IMG/VR virus record: IMGVR_UViG_3300044952_001491
Span: 1-26,893 of that record
Reading direction: 5' to 3' (one strand)
Origin: a virus
Length of the DNA: 26,893 nt
Shown: positions 1-5,979 of the stretch, piece after piece
How the letters are laid out: every line of letters starts with the position of its first letter
How positions within the stretch are numbered: the stretch's first letter is position 1
Position numbers and translations under genes: made by a program
Notes under the pieces: generated by a model
Seen by the model: only the letters and a program-made list of their open reading frames with translations
Databases searched by the model: none
What the model was told of the DNA's origin: nothing

Positions 1-1
1 C

Positions 2-115
2 GAGTTAAGTGTGAAGAAATTCCGAATAGAACTAGCAAGAGTTGGACTCTTTGATAATCCAGTAGTCTATTATTCCCTGCGACTGATTAAATTCAATTCA
101 ATCTCTTTACTTTAG
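2..115 (+). CDS. 3' end of an unknown gene (partial)
   Basis: Frame 2 is open from the window edge to a TAG at 113-115 and gives 37 residues with protein-like composition, including KKFRIELARVGLFDNPVVYY. A perfect 9-bp stem-loop overlaps the stop codon, which fits a real gene end. No family is recognised and the start lies outside the window. It could be fortuitous, because 37 open codons is short. Confidence 0.4.
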   Translation, partial: ELSVKKFRIELARVGLFDNPVVYYSLRLIKFNSISLL

Positions 116-133
116 GATTTTTTTAATCCTAAA
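111..133. terminator. hairpin at the end of the partial gene
   Basis: TTTAGGATT (111-119) pairs perfectly with AATCCTAAA (125-133) across a T5 loop. The stop codon of the partial gene lies in the left arm. There is no U-rich tail on the plus strand, so termination efficiency is doubtful. It could also be only an end-of-mRNA structure. Confidence 0.35.
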
Positions 134-162
134 CGCCCAAAAGCCTTGATACACCTGACTTT

Positions 163-192
163 CAGGGGTTAAGAAAACACCACAGCGCCCCG
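163..192 (+). repeat. leader repeat A, copy 1
   Basis: About 30 bp containing AACACCACAG and CGCCCCG. It matches the leader at 756-786 apart from a few substitutions and a 2-bp indel. It lies upstream of the gene at 252, as copy 2 lies upstream of the gene at 802. In this copy the heptamer repeats follow directly after CGCCCCG, where copy 2 has its ribosome-binding site. Confidence 0.65.
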
Positions 193-220
193 TCAGTAAT
201 CAGTTATCAGTTATCAGTAA
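193..220 (+). repeat. TCAGTTA-type heptamer repeat, 4 units
   Basis: Four consecutive heptamers: TCAGTAA, TCAGTTA, TCAGTTA, TCAGTAA. This is the reverse complement of the ACTGATA array at 15651-15825, so the same repeat family occurs in both orientations. It sits between leader repeat A and the gene at 252. Confidence 0.8.
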
Positions 221-251
221 AAAGTAAACAGTAACTATTTAAGAGTAAAAA

Positions 252-551
252 ATGCCAGAATTCACTGGATCGATGTCAATTACGTTCAAAGTAACTATCA
301 GAGCCAAAAATCGAAAGGAAGCCGAATCTTTTTTCGATGGTACTTATCTTAATGCTTCAATTGAAACTAATGAGAATTCAGAGGTAAAAATATTAAGCGA
401 TAATACCGATTTGGATATCGAATATAATTGGGAGATAAAAGGAAACGCGGAAATCGAAAAAGCCTTATTAATTTATGAGGATTTGATGGATAAGCGGGCA
501 AAACTAGATCAACAGCTTGCTGACCTAGACAAACAGCTTGCTGACAGCTAA
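252..551 (+). CDS. hypothetical 99-residue acidic protein
   Basis: No family is recognised. The protein starts with a beta-rich stretch (MSITFKVTIRAKN), has an acidic middle, and ends in a charged helix with a short internal repeat (LDQQLADLDKQLADS) likely to form a coiled coil. ATG 252 is preceded at 7 nt by AAGAG, a weak ribosome-binding site. Its position downstream of leader repeat A parallels the small acidic gene at 802, but the two proteins show no clear similarity. Its place ahead of the endolysin and packaging genes suggests a phage accessory protein, which is inference only. Confidence 0.65.
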   Translation: MPEFTGSMSITFKVTIRAKNRKEAESFFDGTYLNASIETNENSEVKILSDNTDLDIEYNWEIKGNAEIEKALLIYEDLMDKRAKLDQQLADLDKQLADS

Positions 552-563
552 TAAAGTGATAGT

Positions 564-577
564 TCAGTTATCAGTAC
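564..577 (+). repeat. short heptamer repeat, 2 units
   Basis: TCAGTTA followed by TCAGTAC, the third site of the same heptamer family in the window. It lies between the gene at 252 and leader repeat B. Confidence 0.55.
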
Positions 578-579
578 GT

Positions 580-622
580 TTCTAGCTATTCGATACATTT
601 CACCATTTAGAGAGTTACTATG
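580..622 (+). repeat. leader repeat B, copy 1
   Basis: One 19-bp unit (588-606) followed by TTAGAGAG and the start ATGCTTTTCAAC. The block nearly matches the 3' end of the leader upstream of the gene at 1076, including the first twelve coding bases. Copy 2 carries three 19-bp units and this copy about one and a half. Confidence 0.65.
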
Positions 623-700
623 CTTTTCAACCCTAGCACGGCAAAAAAGCTGAAATCTAGGCTGGGTAAAAAATTTAATGTTTTTGAAAAATATTTTTAG
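620..700 (+). CDS. 26-residue basic mini-protein
   Basis: A short ORF from ATG 620 to TAG 698-700 encodes a Lys/Arg-rich peptide starting MLFNPSTAKKLKSRLG. The ribosome-binding site AGAGAG lies 5 nt upstream. The leader and first four codons (MLFN) are shared with the gene at 1076, so it is either a genuine small gene with a duplicated 5' region or the truncated relic of a duplicate. No function can be given. Confidence 0.35.
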   Translation: MLFNPSTAKKLKSRLGKKFNVFEKYF

Positions 701-718
701 AAATTTTCTCAAAACCCC

Positions 719-747
719 TTGACATATCCAAAGTACCACGGTAATAT
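719..747 (+). promoter_or_regulatory. sigma-70-type promoter
   Basis: TTGACA (719-724) is a perfect -35 box. A 17-nt spacer separates it from TAATAT (742-747), a 4/6 match to the -10 consensus. Transcription would start near 754-756, which is where leader repeat A copy 2 begins, so that repeat would be the 5' untranslated leader. It would drive the gene at 802 and possibly those at 1076 and beyond. Confidence 0.6.
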
Positions 748-755
748 AGAGATAT

Positions 756-786
756 AGGGGTAAAGAGAACACCACAGAGCGCCCCG
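756..786 (+). repeat. leader repeat A, copy 2
   Basis: Near-identical to 163-192 (AACACCACAGAGCGCCCCG core). It starts about where the promoter at 719-747 would initiate. Its GGGG and CCCC ends could pair. The ribosome-binding site GAAGGA of the gene at 802 follows immediately. Confidence 0.65.
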
Positions 787-801
787 AAGGAAAATGCAAC
801 C

Positions 802-972
802 ATGACTAACGAAACTATTTACAGTATTGACGATTTGTTTGATGGAATTAACGTTGAATTTGCCGATGATGATTTAGGAGAGCCTGATTATCAGGTGTCT
901 GCTGAAAGAGATGAGTTTATTTACGAAATGCTTGAGGGGAATGTCGCTGATTATAGCGAATACGGAGAATAA
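802..972 (+). CDS. 56-residue highly acidic protein
   Basis: ATG 802 has a good ribosome-binding site, GAAGGA (786-791), 10 nt upstream, and a promoter 55 nt further up. The product is strikingly acidic: 19 of 56 residues are Asp or Glu, with a DDD run, and few are basic. No family is recognised. Small acidic phage proteins are often DNA mimics or inhibitors of host DNA-binding proteins, but that is only a class analogy here. The presence of promoter, leader and ribosome-binding site makes expression likely. Confidence 0.6.
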   Translation: MTNETIYSIDDLFDGINVEFADDDLGEPDYQVSAERDEFIYEMLEGNVADYSEYGE

Positions 973-1005
973 TTTCTCGACCTGGGTAGGTCGCTAAACT
1001 GCCCA

Positions 1006-1062
1006 ATTCGACACATTTCTAACTATTCGATACATTTCTAACTATTTGATACATTTCACCAT
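1006..1062 (+). repeat. three tandem 19-bp iterons upstream of the SAP gene
   Basis: Units 1006-1024, 1025-1043 and 1044-1062 share ATT(C/T)GA(C/T)ACATTTC and differ mainly in the last six bases. The third unit matches the single unit at 588-606. The array ends 13 nt before ATG 1076, just ahead of the AGAGG ribosome-binding site. A regulator or RNA-binding site is possible. A 6-bp hairpin (CGACCT/AGGTCG, 978-993) lies just upstream. Confidence 0.7.
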
Positions 1063-1075
1063 TTAGAGGTTTACT

Positions 1076-1708
1076 ATGCTTTTCAACGCTAAAATCAACG
1101 AGGTTCAGTCCCAAGTTTCTGCTAATTCTTTAGAAATCGATGCGCTATTATTGCGGGTAGAGGAATTACGCGCCCAAAATTTAGCGATGGAAAATTACCT
1201 ACAACAGTTAGGTAGTGCGGAAAATGCGGCAGAAAGTGCGATCGAGCAGATCAAGACTGCTTTGATGATGATCAATGCGATTAGTCCGACGGAAGTGCAA
1301 ACATTTAAGGGTGCGATCAATTCTTTGTTTGATTGTGAGCGCCCGCAGTTAGCGGCTTGCAGTGAGCCTATTGAATCTGATCCCAAACCAAAACCAGAGC
1401 CAAAACCGCCTAGTATTGAAGCTGAGGCAGTAGTTGAACCGGAATCTTTTACTGAGGAATTCCCTATTGAGACTAAGGACGCAGATCCACTTGCTCCAAT
1501 CGAAATTGAGGAAAATGAACCTTATACAATTCGTGATGATTTAAAAGCTACTAAGGCACTATTTGACTTAAAGATTAATCAACTTCGCACCCTGTGCAAA
1601 CAACGCGGACTAAGCGCATCTGGAAGTTCTGGCGATTTGCGGCGGCGCATACTTACTGACAATATTACAGCGCAGGAGGTGGAAGATTTCCGTTCGAGTG
1701 TAGCGTAA
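1076..1708 (+). CDS. coiled-coil protein with C-terminal SAP-like domain
   Basis: Residues about 5-65 form a long heptad-patterned helix (QSQVSANSLEIDALLLRVEE), residues 95-150 are a Pro/Glu-rich linker, and residues about 168-197 match a SAP/HeH helix-extension-helix motif (INQLRTLCKQRGLSASGSSG followed by DLRRRIL). Such domains usually bind DNA. ATG 1076 has AGAGG 6 nt upstream. A perfect hairpin follows the stop, so the transcript probably ends there. A role in phage DNA organisation or regulation is inferred from the domain alone. The five N-terminal codons resemble those of the mini-ORF at 620. Confidence 0.7.
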   Translation: MLFNAKINEVQSQVSANSLEIDALLLRVEELRAQNLAMENYLQQLGSAENAAESAIEQIKTALMMINAISPTEVQTFKGAINSLFDCERPQLAACSEPIESDPKPKPEPKPPSIEAEAVVEPESFTEEFPIETKDADPLAPIEIEENEPYTIRDDLKATKALFDLKINQLRTLCKQRGLSASGSSGDLRRRILTDNITAQEVEDFRSSVA

Positions 1709-1716
1709 AAGTAATC

Positions 1717-1744
1717 AAGCAGGTAGTTTTAACTACCTGCTTTT
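1717..1744 (+). terminator. intrinsic terminator after the SAP gene
   Basis: AAGCAGGTAGTT (1717-1728) and AACTACCTGCTT (1731-1742) are perfectly complementary, and the transcript runs into TTTT at 1741-1744. It lies 9 nt after the stop codon of the SAP gene and 25 nt before the endolysin start. Confidence 0.75.
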
Positions 1745-1769
1745 AACAATCTAAGTTTTGGAGGTTCAA

Positions 1770-2444
1770 ATGACAATCGTTAAGGCAAATTTTGACACTT
1801 TTCTCAAAAAGACTCCAGACCAAGCTTCTAGCTTAAAAGCTGAAGAATTAGTTTTTGTGGAGAAAGATCGCACTTATCCCGTCGATCAGGTCTTGAGTCA
1901 GTCGGGATTACATATTCAGATTAAAGTTGGCTACGGCGCAGGTATTTGGTGGTTATTCAAGCCGCACTGGGATTTGTCTGCTTTGCCTAATACTTCGGTA
2001 GTGACGGCGGTTTTTCGGCTTCCTGTTTCTGTGAATCAATCTTCTAAGTTGATTGAGGGCCATTTAAATTTTTATCGGGGTGGCAATATAGAGATAGGTG
2101 TGGGGGCGACCAGTGGCGCAATCGGGTATCAGTATCGGGGGGCGGAAAAAATTAGAGGCAAAGGACAAATACCAGAAAGTCGTCTGTGGAAGATTAATAC
2201 TGGGGGTTATTGGCTTGATACGAGGGGAATTGAAGGAATGTTTTATCACATTACCCCTGACCCCTACAAAGGTAATGGATTTGTAAGGGCGGAAATTGGC
2301 TTGCATCGAGATGCAAATGTGCCGGGTAGTGCTGGTTGCATCGTAGTTACAAATAGCCAAATGTTTAATGAGACTATCGTGCCTTATTTGGCGGCTTTAC
2401 ATCGAGAGCAGAAATCGATTGATTTAGCGGTCGAGCATAAATAG
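1770..2444 (+). CDS. putative endolysin / cell-wall enzyme, L,D-transpeptidase-like
   Basis: The start is ATG 1770, with GGAGG (1760-1764) 5 nt upstream; an in-frame TTG at 1758 would overlap that site and is rejected. The 224-residue product begins with a segment (FDTFLKKTPDQASSLKAEEL) like the SH3-like N-terminal domains of cyanobacterial cell-wall enzymes. The C-terminal part carries H179 and C190 in LHRDANVPGSAGCIVV, the His...SxGC arrangement of YkuD/Tlde1-type cysteine enzymes that act on peptidoglycan. No signal peptide or membrane segment is seen, so release would need a holin. It stands alone between two hairpins. The enzyme class is likely; the bond cleaved is not determined. Confidence 0.6.
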   Translation: MTIVKANFDTFLKKTPDQASSLKAEELVFVEKDRTYPVDQVLSQSGLHIQIKVGYGAGIWWLFKPHWDLSALPNTSVVTAVFRLPVSVNQSSKLIEGHLNFYRGGNIEIGVGATSGAIGYQYRGAEKIRGKGQIPESRLWKINTGGYWLDTRGIEGMFYHITPDPYKGNGFVRAEIGLHRDANVPGSAGCIVVTNSQMFNETIVPYLAALHREQKSIDLAVEHK

Positions 2445-2468
2445 CAAGGCTCCGAACATTACAAAGGT

Positions 2469-2493
2469 AAGGGGATTTTTAAAATCCCCTTTA
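2469..2493 (+). terminator. hairpin after the endolysin gene
   Basis: AAGGGGATTTT (2469-2479) pairs with AAAATCCCCTT (2481-2491), followed by only a short T stretch. It lies 25 nt after the endolysin stop codon. In folded form the A/T base of the loop would open, leaving a G/C-rich stem of about 8 bp. Confidence 0.55.
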
Positions 2494-2536
2494 GAGGTTA
2501 CAATGAATCTTAACCCCTACTAGAGATTGAAACTAA

Positions 2537-2570
2537 GTAAGCTAAATCTCTTAAACTAAAGATAGCTTAC
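2537..2570 (+). promoter_or_regulatory. stem-loop upstream of the late HTH gene
   Basis: GTAAGCT (2537-2543) pairs with AGCTTAC (2564-2570), and ATCT/AGAT can extend it inward. It ends 17 nt before ATG 2588, in the place where an operator or leader structure of the packaging operon would sit. No ribosome-binding site is visible between it and the start. Confidence 0.35.
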
Positions 2571-2587
2571 CCTCCCTTTTTCTTGCC

Positions 2588-2950
2588 ATGCCTAGCATCC
2601 GTGACAAGATCGACTATTTAACCGCCATTGCCGAGCAACGGCCTTTAACTCGTTCTGATTTTTCTGCTTCCAGTGAGATTCTTTATGGCAAAAGCCGTTC
2701 TGCCCCAAGCAACAAAAGATCAGCTACTTTTGTAACAAGTCCTGATCTACGCCAAAAGGAACACACGTTAAAATCAACCCCACCGCCCCGATTTAGTCCT
2801 GGGGAGGTTGAGGTGATTAGGGAATTGTATCAAAGCGGCGGGGTTGATTATGAGGATTTGAGAAATTGGTTAGGAGTGGCTAAAAGTACAATCTGTCACG
2901 TCATCGCAAGGAAAGGAGCTTACCGGCGCAATTTTGCCACGGACTATTAA
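2588..2950 (+). CDS. HTH DNA-binding protein at the head of the packaging operon
   Basis: This 120-residue protein has a polar, low-complexity N-terminal half and a C-terminal helix-turn-helix region (residues about 69-113) containing FSPGEVEVIRELYQSGGVDY followed by a DLRNWLGVAKSTICHVIARK-type recognition helix. It overlaps the next gene by one base (TAATG), so they are translationally coupled. The position just before the small terminase fits a late-gene regulator or an accessory packaging protein, and phage proteins with this fold do both. No Shine-Dalgarno sequence precedes ATG 2588. Confidence 0.65.
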   Translation: MPSIRDKIDYLTAIAEQRPLTRSDFSASSEILYGKSRSAPSNKRSATFVTSPDLRQKEHTLKSTPPPRFSPGEVEVIRELYQSGGVDYEDLRNWLGVAKSTICHVIARKGAYRRNFATDY

Positions 2951-3453
2951 TGCCTACTTCTTTTGAGATTGCCAAACAGACAGGGATTCCAGATCGCACG
3001 ATTCGGTATTGGCAAGCGCAGGGAATTGTGCCTAAGTCAGGAGAAATGCTCGAAATTCTGACTGCAATAATTCATTATCAAAAAGAGAATAGTTCTAACA
3101 AGGAAAAAAAGGGCGCTCTCTACGAGGAGGAAGTGCGGTTGACTAAGGCGCGGGCTGATAAGGTAGAATTAGAAGTCGCTGAAAAAGAAGGCACTTTAAT
3201 TAAAGTGTCGGAAGTGGTAAAAGTTTGGTCTGATTATATTCTTGCTTGCCGGGCTAAGTTGCTGTCAGTACCGACAAAATTGGCTTATGAATTGGCCGGA
3301 GAAAGCGATCCTTTGGCTATAGAAAGTATATTAAGAGAGGTAATCGATGAAAGTCTAGTAGAATTAGCGAGGCCAGAATTTGAAGGAAGCCCAACAGCTA
3401 CTAATGCAGACGGCGATGGCGTTTCAGCCACCGCCGAGGTTGACGCTGAGTGA
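2950..3453 (+). CDS. terminase small subunit, Nu1-like
   Basis: The protein should recognise the phage packaging site and load the large terminase. Residues 1-30 are a winged-helix/MerR-like DNA-binding motif (EIAKQTGIPDRTIRYWQAQG). Residues 55-85 are a charged helix (YEEEVRLTKARADKVELEVA), and residues 85-135 match the helical part of phage lambda gpNu1/DUF1441-type proteins. The length of 167 residues is normal for the family. The start is coupled to the upstream stop, and its last 74 nt overlap the large terminase in another frame. The Ala/Thr-rich C-terminal tail is encoded in that overlap. Confidence 0.85.
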   Translation: MPTSFEIAKQTGIPDRTIRYWQAQGIVPKSGEMLEILTAIIHYQKENSSNKEKKGALYEEEVRLTKARADKVELEVAEKEGTLIKVSEVVKVWSDYILACRAKLLSVPTKLAYELAGESDPLAIESILREVIDESLVELARPEFEGSPTATNADGDGVSATAEVDAE

Positions 3454-5242
3454 TTGGGCTGATACTTACCGGCGATTATCCCCAGAAAGTAGTGCCGAAC
3501 CGGGCCAGTGGCGGACGGCACGAACTCCCTATCTTAGAGAGATTATGAACTGCATTGGCACTTGTGAGCGGGTGATATTTATCAAATCGTCTCAGGTGGG
3601 CGGGACGGAATTAATTAATAATTTGGTGGGATATTTTATCCATCAGGATCCGGCTCCGATTCTCAGCATTAATCCTACTTTGGAGATGGCGGAAACGTGG
3701 TCAAAAGATCGGCTAATGCCCATGTTGCGAGATTCGCCGGCTCTGGTGGGGAAGATTGATACTCGATCGCGTAAATCGGGAAACACAATCCTGACCAAAA
3801 AGTTTCCGGGGGGACACATAACTATGGCGGGGGCTAATTCCCCCTCTAGTTTAGCTTCCCGGCCTGTGCGGGTGGTGGTTTGTGATGAAGTAGATCGTTA
3901 TCCTTTTAGTGCGGGATTTGAGGGTGATCCGGTGGAGTTGGCGGTTAAACGGACGACGACTTTCTGGAATCGGCGCGTGGTATTGGTTTCCACGCCGACG
4001 ATTCGAGGGGCATCTCGGATCGAGAGCGAATACGAGCGATCGGATAAGCGTCGCTATTTTATCCCCTGTCCTCACTGTGGCTATGAGCAGCATTTAGTTT
4101 GGGGTCAAGTGAAATGGGAACCGGGAGACCCAGAAGGCGCTTGGTATGAGTGTATTGATTGCGGCAAGAAAATTGAGCATCGGCACAAGCAAGCTTTTTT
4201 AAGGGCTGGTCGCTGGATTGCAACGCAATCTGGCTCAAAAGTGGCTGGATTTCACATCAATGAGCTTTATTCTCCTTGGAAATCTTTCGGGGATGTGGCT
4301 AAGGATTTTCTTAAGGCTAAAGATGATCTGCAATTGCTTAAAGTGTGGGTTAATACTTCTCTGGGTGAATCTTTTGACGAGGCCGGGGGCGAGGGGATTG
4401 AGTGGCAGCATTTAAGCAATCGAGCCGAGCCTTATCAACCCCTGACGGTTCCCCACGGAGGACTGTTGGTCACGGCGGGGGTTGATGTGCAGGGAGATCG
4501 ATTATCAGTGGGGGTTTATGCTTGGGGTCCGGGGGAGGAAAGCTGGTTAATTTATTCGATCGAACTTTACGGCGATCCGACCGAGGCAAAGGTTTGGGAG
4601 GATTTAGACGTTTTGCTTTTATCAAAGTTTACTCATGCAGGCGGGTCTGAGTTGGCAATTACGGCAGCGGCGATCGATTCTGGGTTTAAGCCAAATGAGG
4701 TTTACAATTTTGTTCGTCGTCGGGCTGGGCGTAATCTTTATGCGGTTAAGGGGATGTCCACGGCCGGGAAGCCGGTGATTGGTAAACCTACTTATCAGGA
4801 AGTCACTTATAAGGGTCAGGTGCTTAAAAAAGGTGTCCGGTTGTGGCCTGTGGGGGCTGATACTGTCAAGGGGATTATTTACAGTCGCTTGCAATTAAAA
4901 AATTACGGGCCGGGCTATATCCATTTTCCCATTGGCTTAGATTCAGAATACTACGAGCAGTTATGCGCTGAAAAGCTACAAACTAAGTACGTCAAGGGTT
5001 TTCCGCGTCAAGAGTGGGTTAAAATTCGCTCTCGTAATGAGGCTTTAGATTGCTTGGTTTACGCTTACGCAGCCGCTACTGCTTTGGGGATTGCGCGAAT
5101 CGATTGGAATAAATTAAGGGAGTCTTTGACCCCGCAAATTGAGGAAAAATTAGAGGAAGTTGTGGACTTGCCAAAGGTTCGAGAGCAAAATAAATTTCAA
5201 TACCCGAGATCCAAAAAGGGCAATTTTGCGAGTAGTTGGTAA
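3380..5242 (+). CDS. terminase large subunit, lambda GpA family
   Basis: This is the ATP-driven DNA translocase and nuclease that fills the prohead. Residues about 63-77 carry the adenine/Walker A-type motif (IFIKSSQVGGTE), 164-174 the Walker B (VVVCDEVDRYP), and 207-214 the LVSTPT coupling segment. A CPHC...CIDC zinc-ribbon insert lies at about 229-261. The nuclease part begins at VTAGVDVQGD, with AAIDSGF and NEALDCLVYA motifs. At 620 residues it is family-sized. The start is uncertain: TTG 3380 has GAGG 7 nt upstream, while ATG 3404 and ATG 3416 are alternatives. All lie inside the small terminase gene. Confidence 0.95.
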   Translation: MKEAQQLLMQTAMAFQPPPRLTLSDWADTYRRLSPESSAEPGQWRTARTPYLREIMNCIGTCERVIFIKSSQVGGTELINNLVGYFIHQDPAPILSINPTLEMAETWSKDRLMPMLRDSPALVGKIDTRSRKSGNTILTKKFPGGHITMAGANSPSSLASRPVRVVVCDEVDRYPFSAGFEGDPVELAVKRTTTFWNRRVVLVSTPTIRGASRIESEYERSDKRRYFIPCPHCGYEQHLVWGQVKWEPGDPEGAWYECIDCGKKIEHRHKQAFLRAGRWIATQSGSKVAGFHINELYSPWKSFGDVAKDFLKAKDDLQLLKVWVNTSLGESFDEAGGEGIEWQHLSNRAEPYQPLTVPHGGLLVTAGVDVQGDRLSVGVYAWGPGEESWLIYSIELYGDPTEAKVWEDLDVLLLSKFTHAGGSELAITAAAIDSGFKPNEVYNFVRRRAGRNLYAVKGMSTAGKPVIGKPTYQEVTYKGQVLKKGVRLWPVGADTVKGIIYSRLQLKNYGPGYIHFPIGLDSEYYEQLCAEKLQTKYVKGFPRQEWVKIRSRNEALDCLVYAYAAATALGIARIDWNKLRESLTPQIEEKLEEVVDLPKVREQNKFQYPRSKKGNFASSW

Positions 5243-5244
5243 GT

Positions 5245-5829
5245 ATGTTGATTGTTCCTAAGTCTATTACTATTGGCGATCGCTTGATTTGGCGGCACTG
5301 CAACCTGCGGGGAGTTGATCCCGAAACAGGAAATTTTGTGAATTTTGACCCAGTAATTTATCAGTTGAGCTGGTCGTTTCGCGCCGTAGCTTTGATTAAT
5401 GGCAATTCCAGTTTGGATGTAATTGCCACTAATGATAATGGCGAATTTTTGACGATTATTGATAACACTAACCTGTTAGGCGCGGGAACTTACTATTATC
5501 AGGCTTATATTACTAAAGATATTTGGAGAAAAACTATTCAGTCAGGGGCTGTGGAAGCGGTAATAAATTATGCCGCTTCTCTTGATTTTGACGGCCGCAA
5601 TCAATTGGAAAAGGATCTGGAAATTATTAATCAGGCAATTCGAGCGGTAGTGTCGGGGGGAGTGCAATCTTACTCGATCCAAGGGCGTTCCTTGTCTAAA
5701 TTATCTTTGTCTGAATTGATCTCTTTGCGAGATAGTTATCGGGGTGAACTGCAAAGAAAACAAGCAGCAGAAGCGGTTTTACGGGGGGAAGCTAATCCCC
5801 GGCGGGCTTTTGTACGGTTTGGAAGATAA
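5245..5829 (+). CDS. head-tail joining protein with gpW-like C-terminus
   Basis: The last 70 residues (INQAIRAVVSGGVQSYSIQG, then SLSKLSLSELISLRDSYRGE) match the gpW fold: a small alpha/beta protein that joins the filled head to the tail, here between terminase and portal as in lambda. The lambda protein is about 68 residues, whereas this one has about 120 extra N-terminal residues of beta-rich sequence (SITIGDRLIWRHCNLRGVDP) that may be a separate domain. ATG 5245, 2 nt after the terminase stop, is preferred over in-frame TTG 5236. There is no clear ribosome-binding site, so coupling is likely. Confidence 0.75.
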   Translation: MLIVPKSITIGDRLIWRHCNLRGVDPETGNFVNFDPVIYQLSWSFRAVALINGNSSLDVIATNDNGEFLTIIDNTNLLGAGTYYYQAYITKDIWRKTIQSGAVEAVINYAASLDFDGRNQLEKDLEIINQAIRAVVSGGVQSYSIQGRSLSKLSLSELISLRDSYRGELQRKQAAEAVLRGEANPRRAFVRFGR

Positions 5830-5920
5830 TGAACAAATAGATTAACCTGTAAACCTTTTAGCCGTAAAGCTAAAAATAGTCTAATTATAGCCGTTAAAAA
5901 AGTTAATTCCATTAATTGCG

Positions 5921-5970
5921 GCAAGGTTTGAAAGTAAATTAAAGAAAATTCTCCGTGGGGAATTCCCCAC
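5921..5970 (+). repeat. 50-bp pre-gene element, copy 1 (GGGGAATTCCCC palindrome)
   Basis: It matches 13268-13317 at 45 of 50 positions. Both copies end in the palindrome GGGGAATTCCCC (here 5957-5968, extending to a perfect 16-bp GTGGGGAATTCCCCAC) and both lie 10 nt or less from a start codon without a Shine-Dalgarno sequence: the portal ATG here, the tail tube ATG there. The rest of the 5830-5979 gap shows no gene. Confidence 0.85.
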
Positions 5971-5979
5971 CGACACTGC

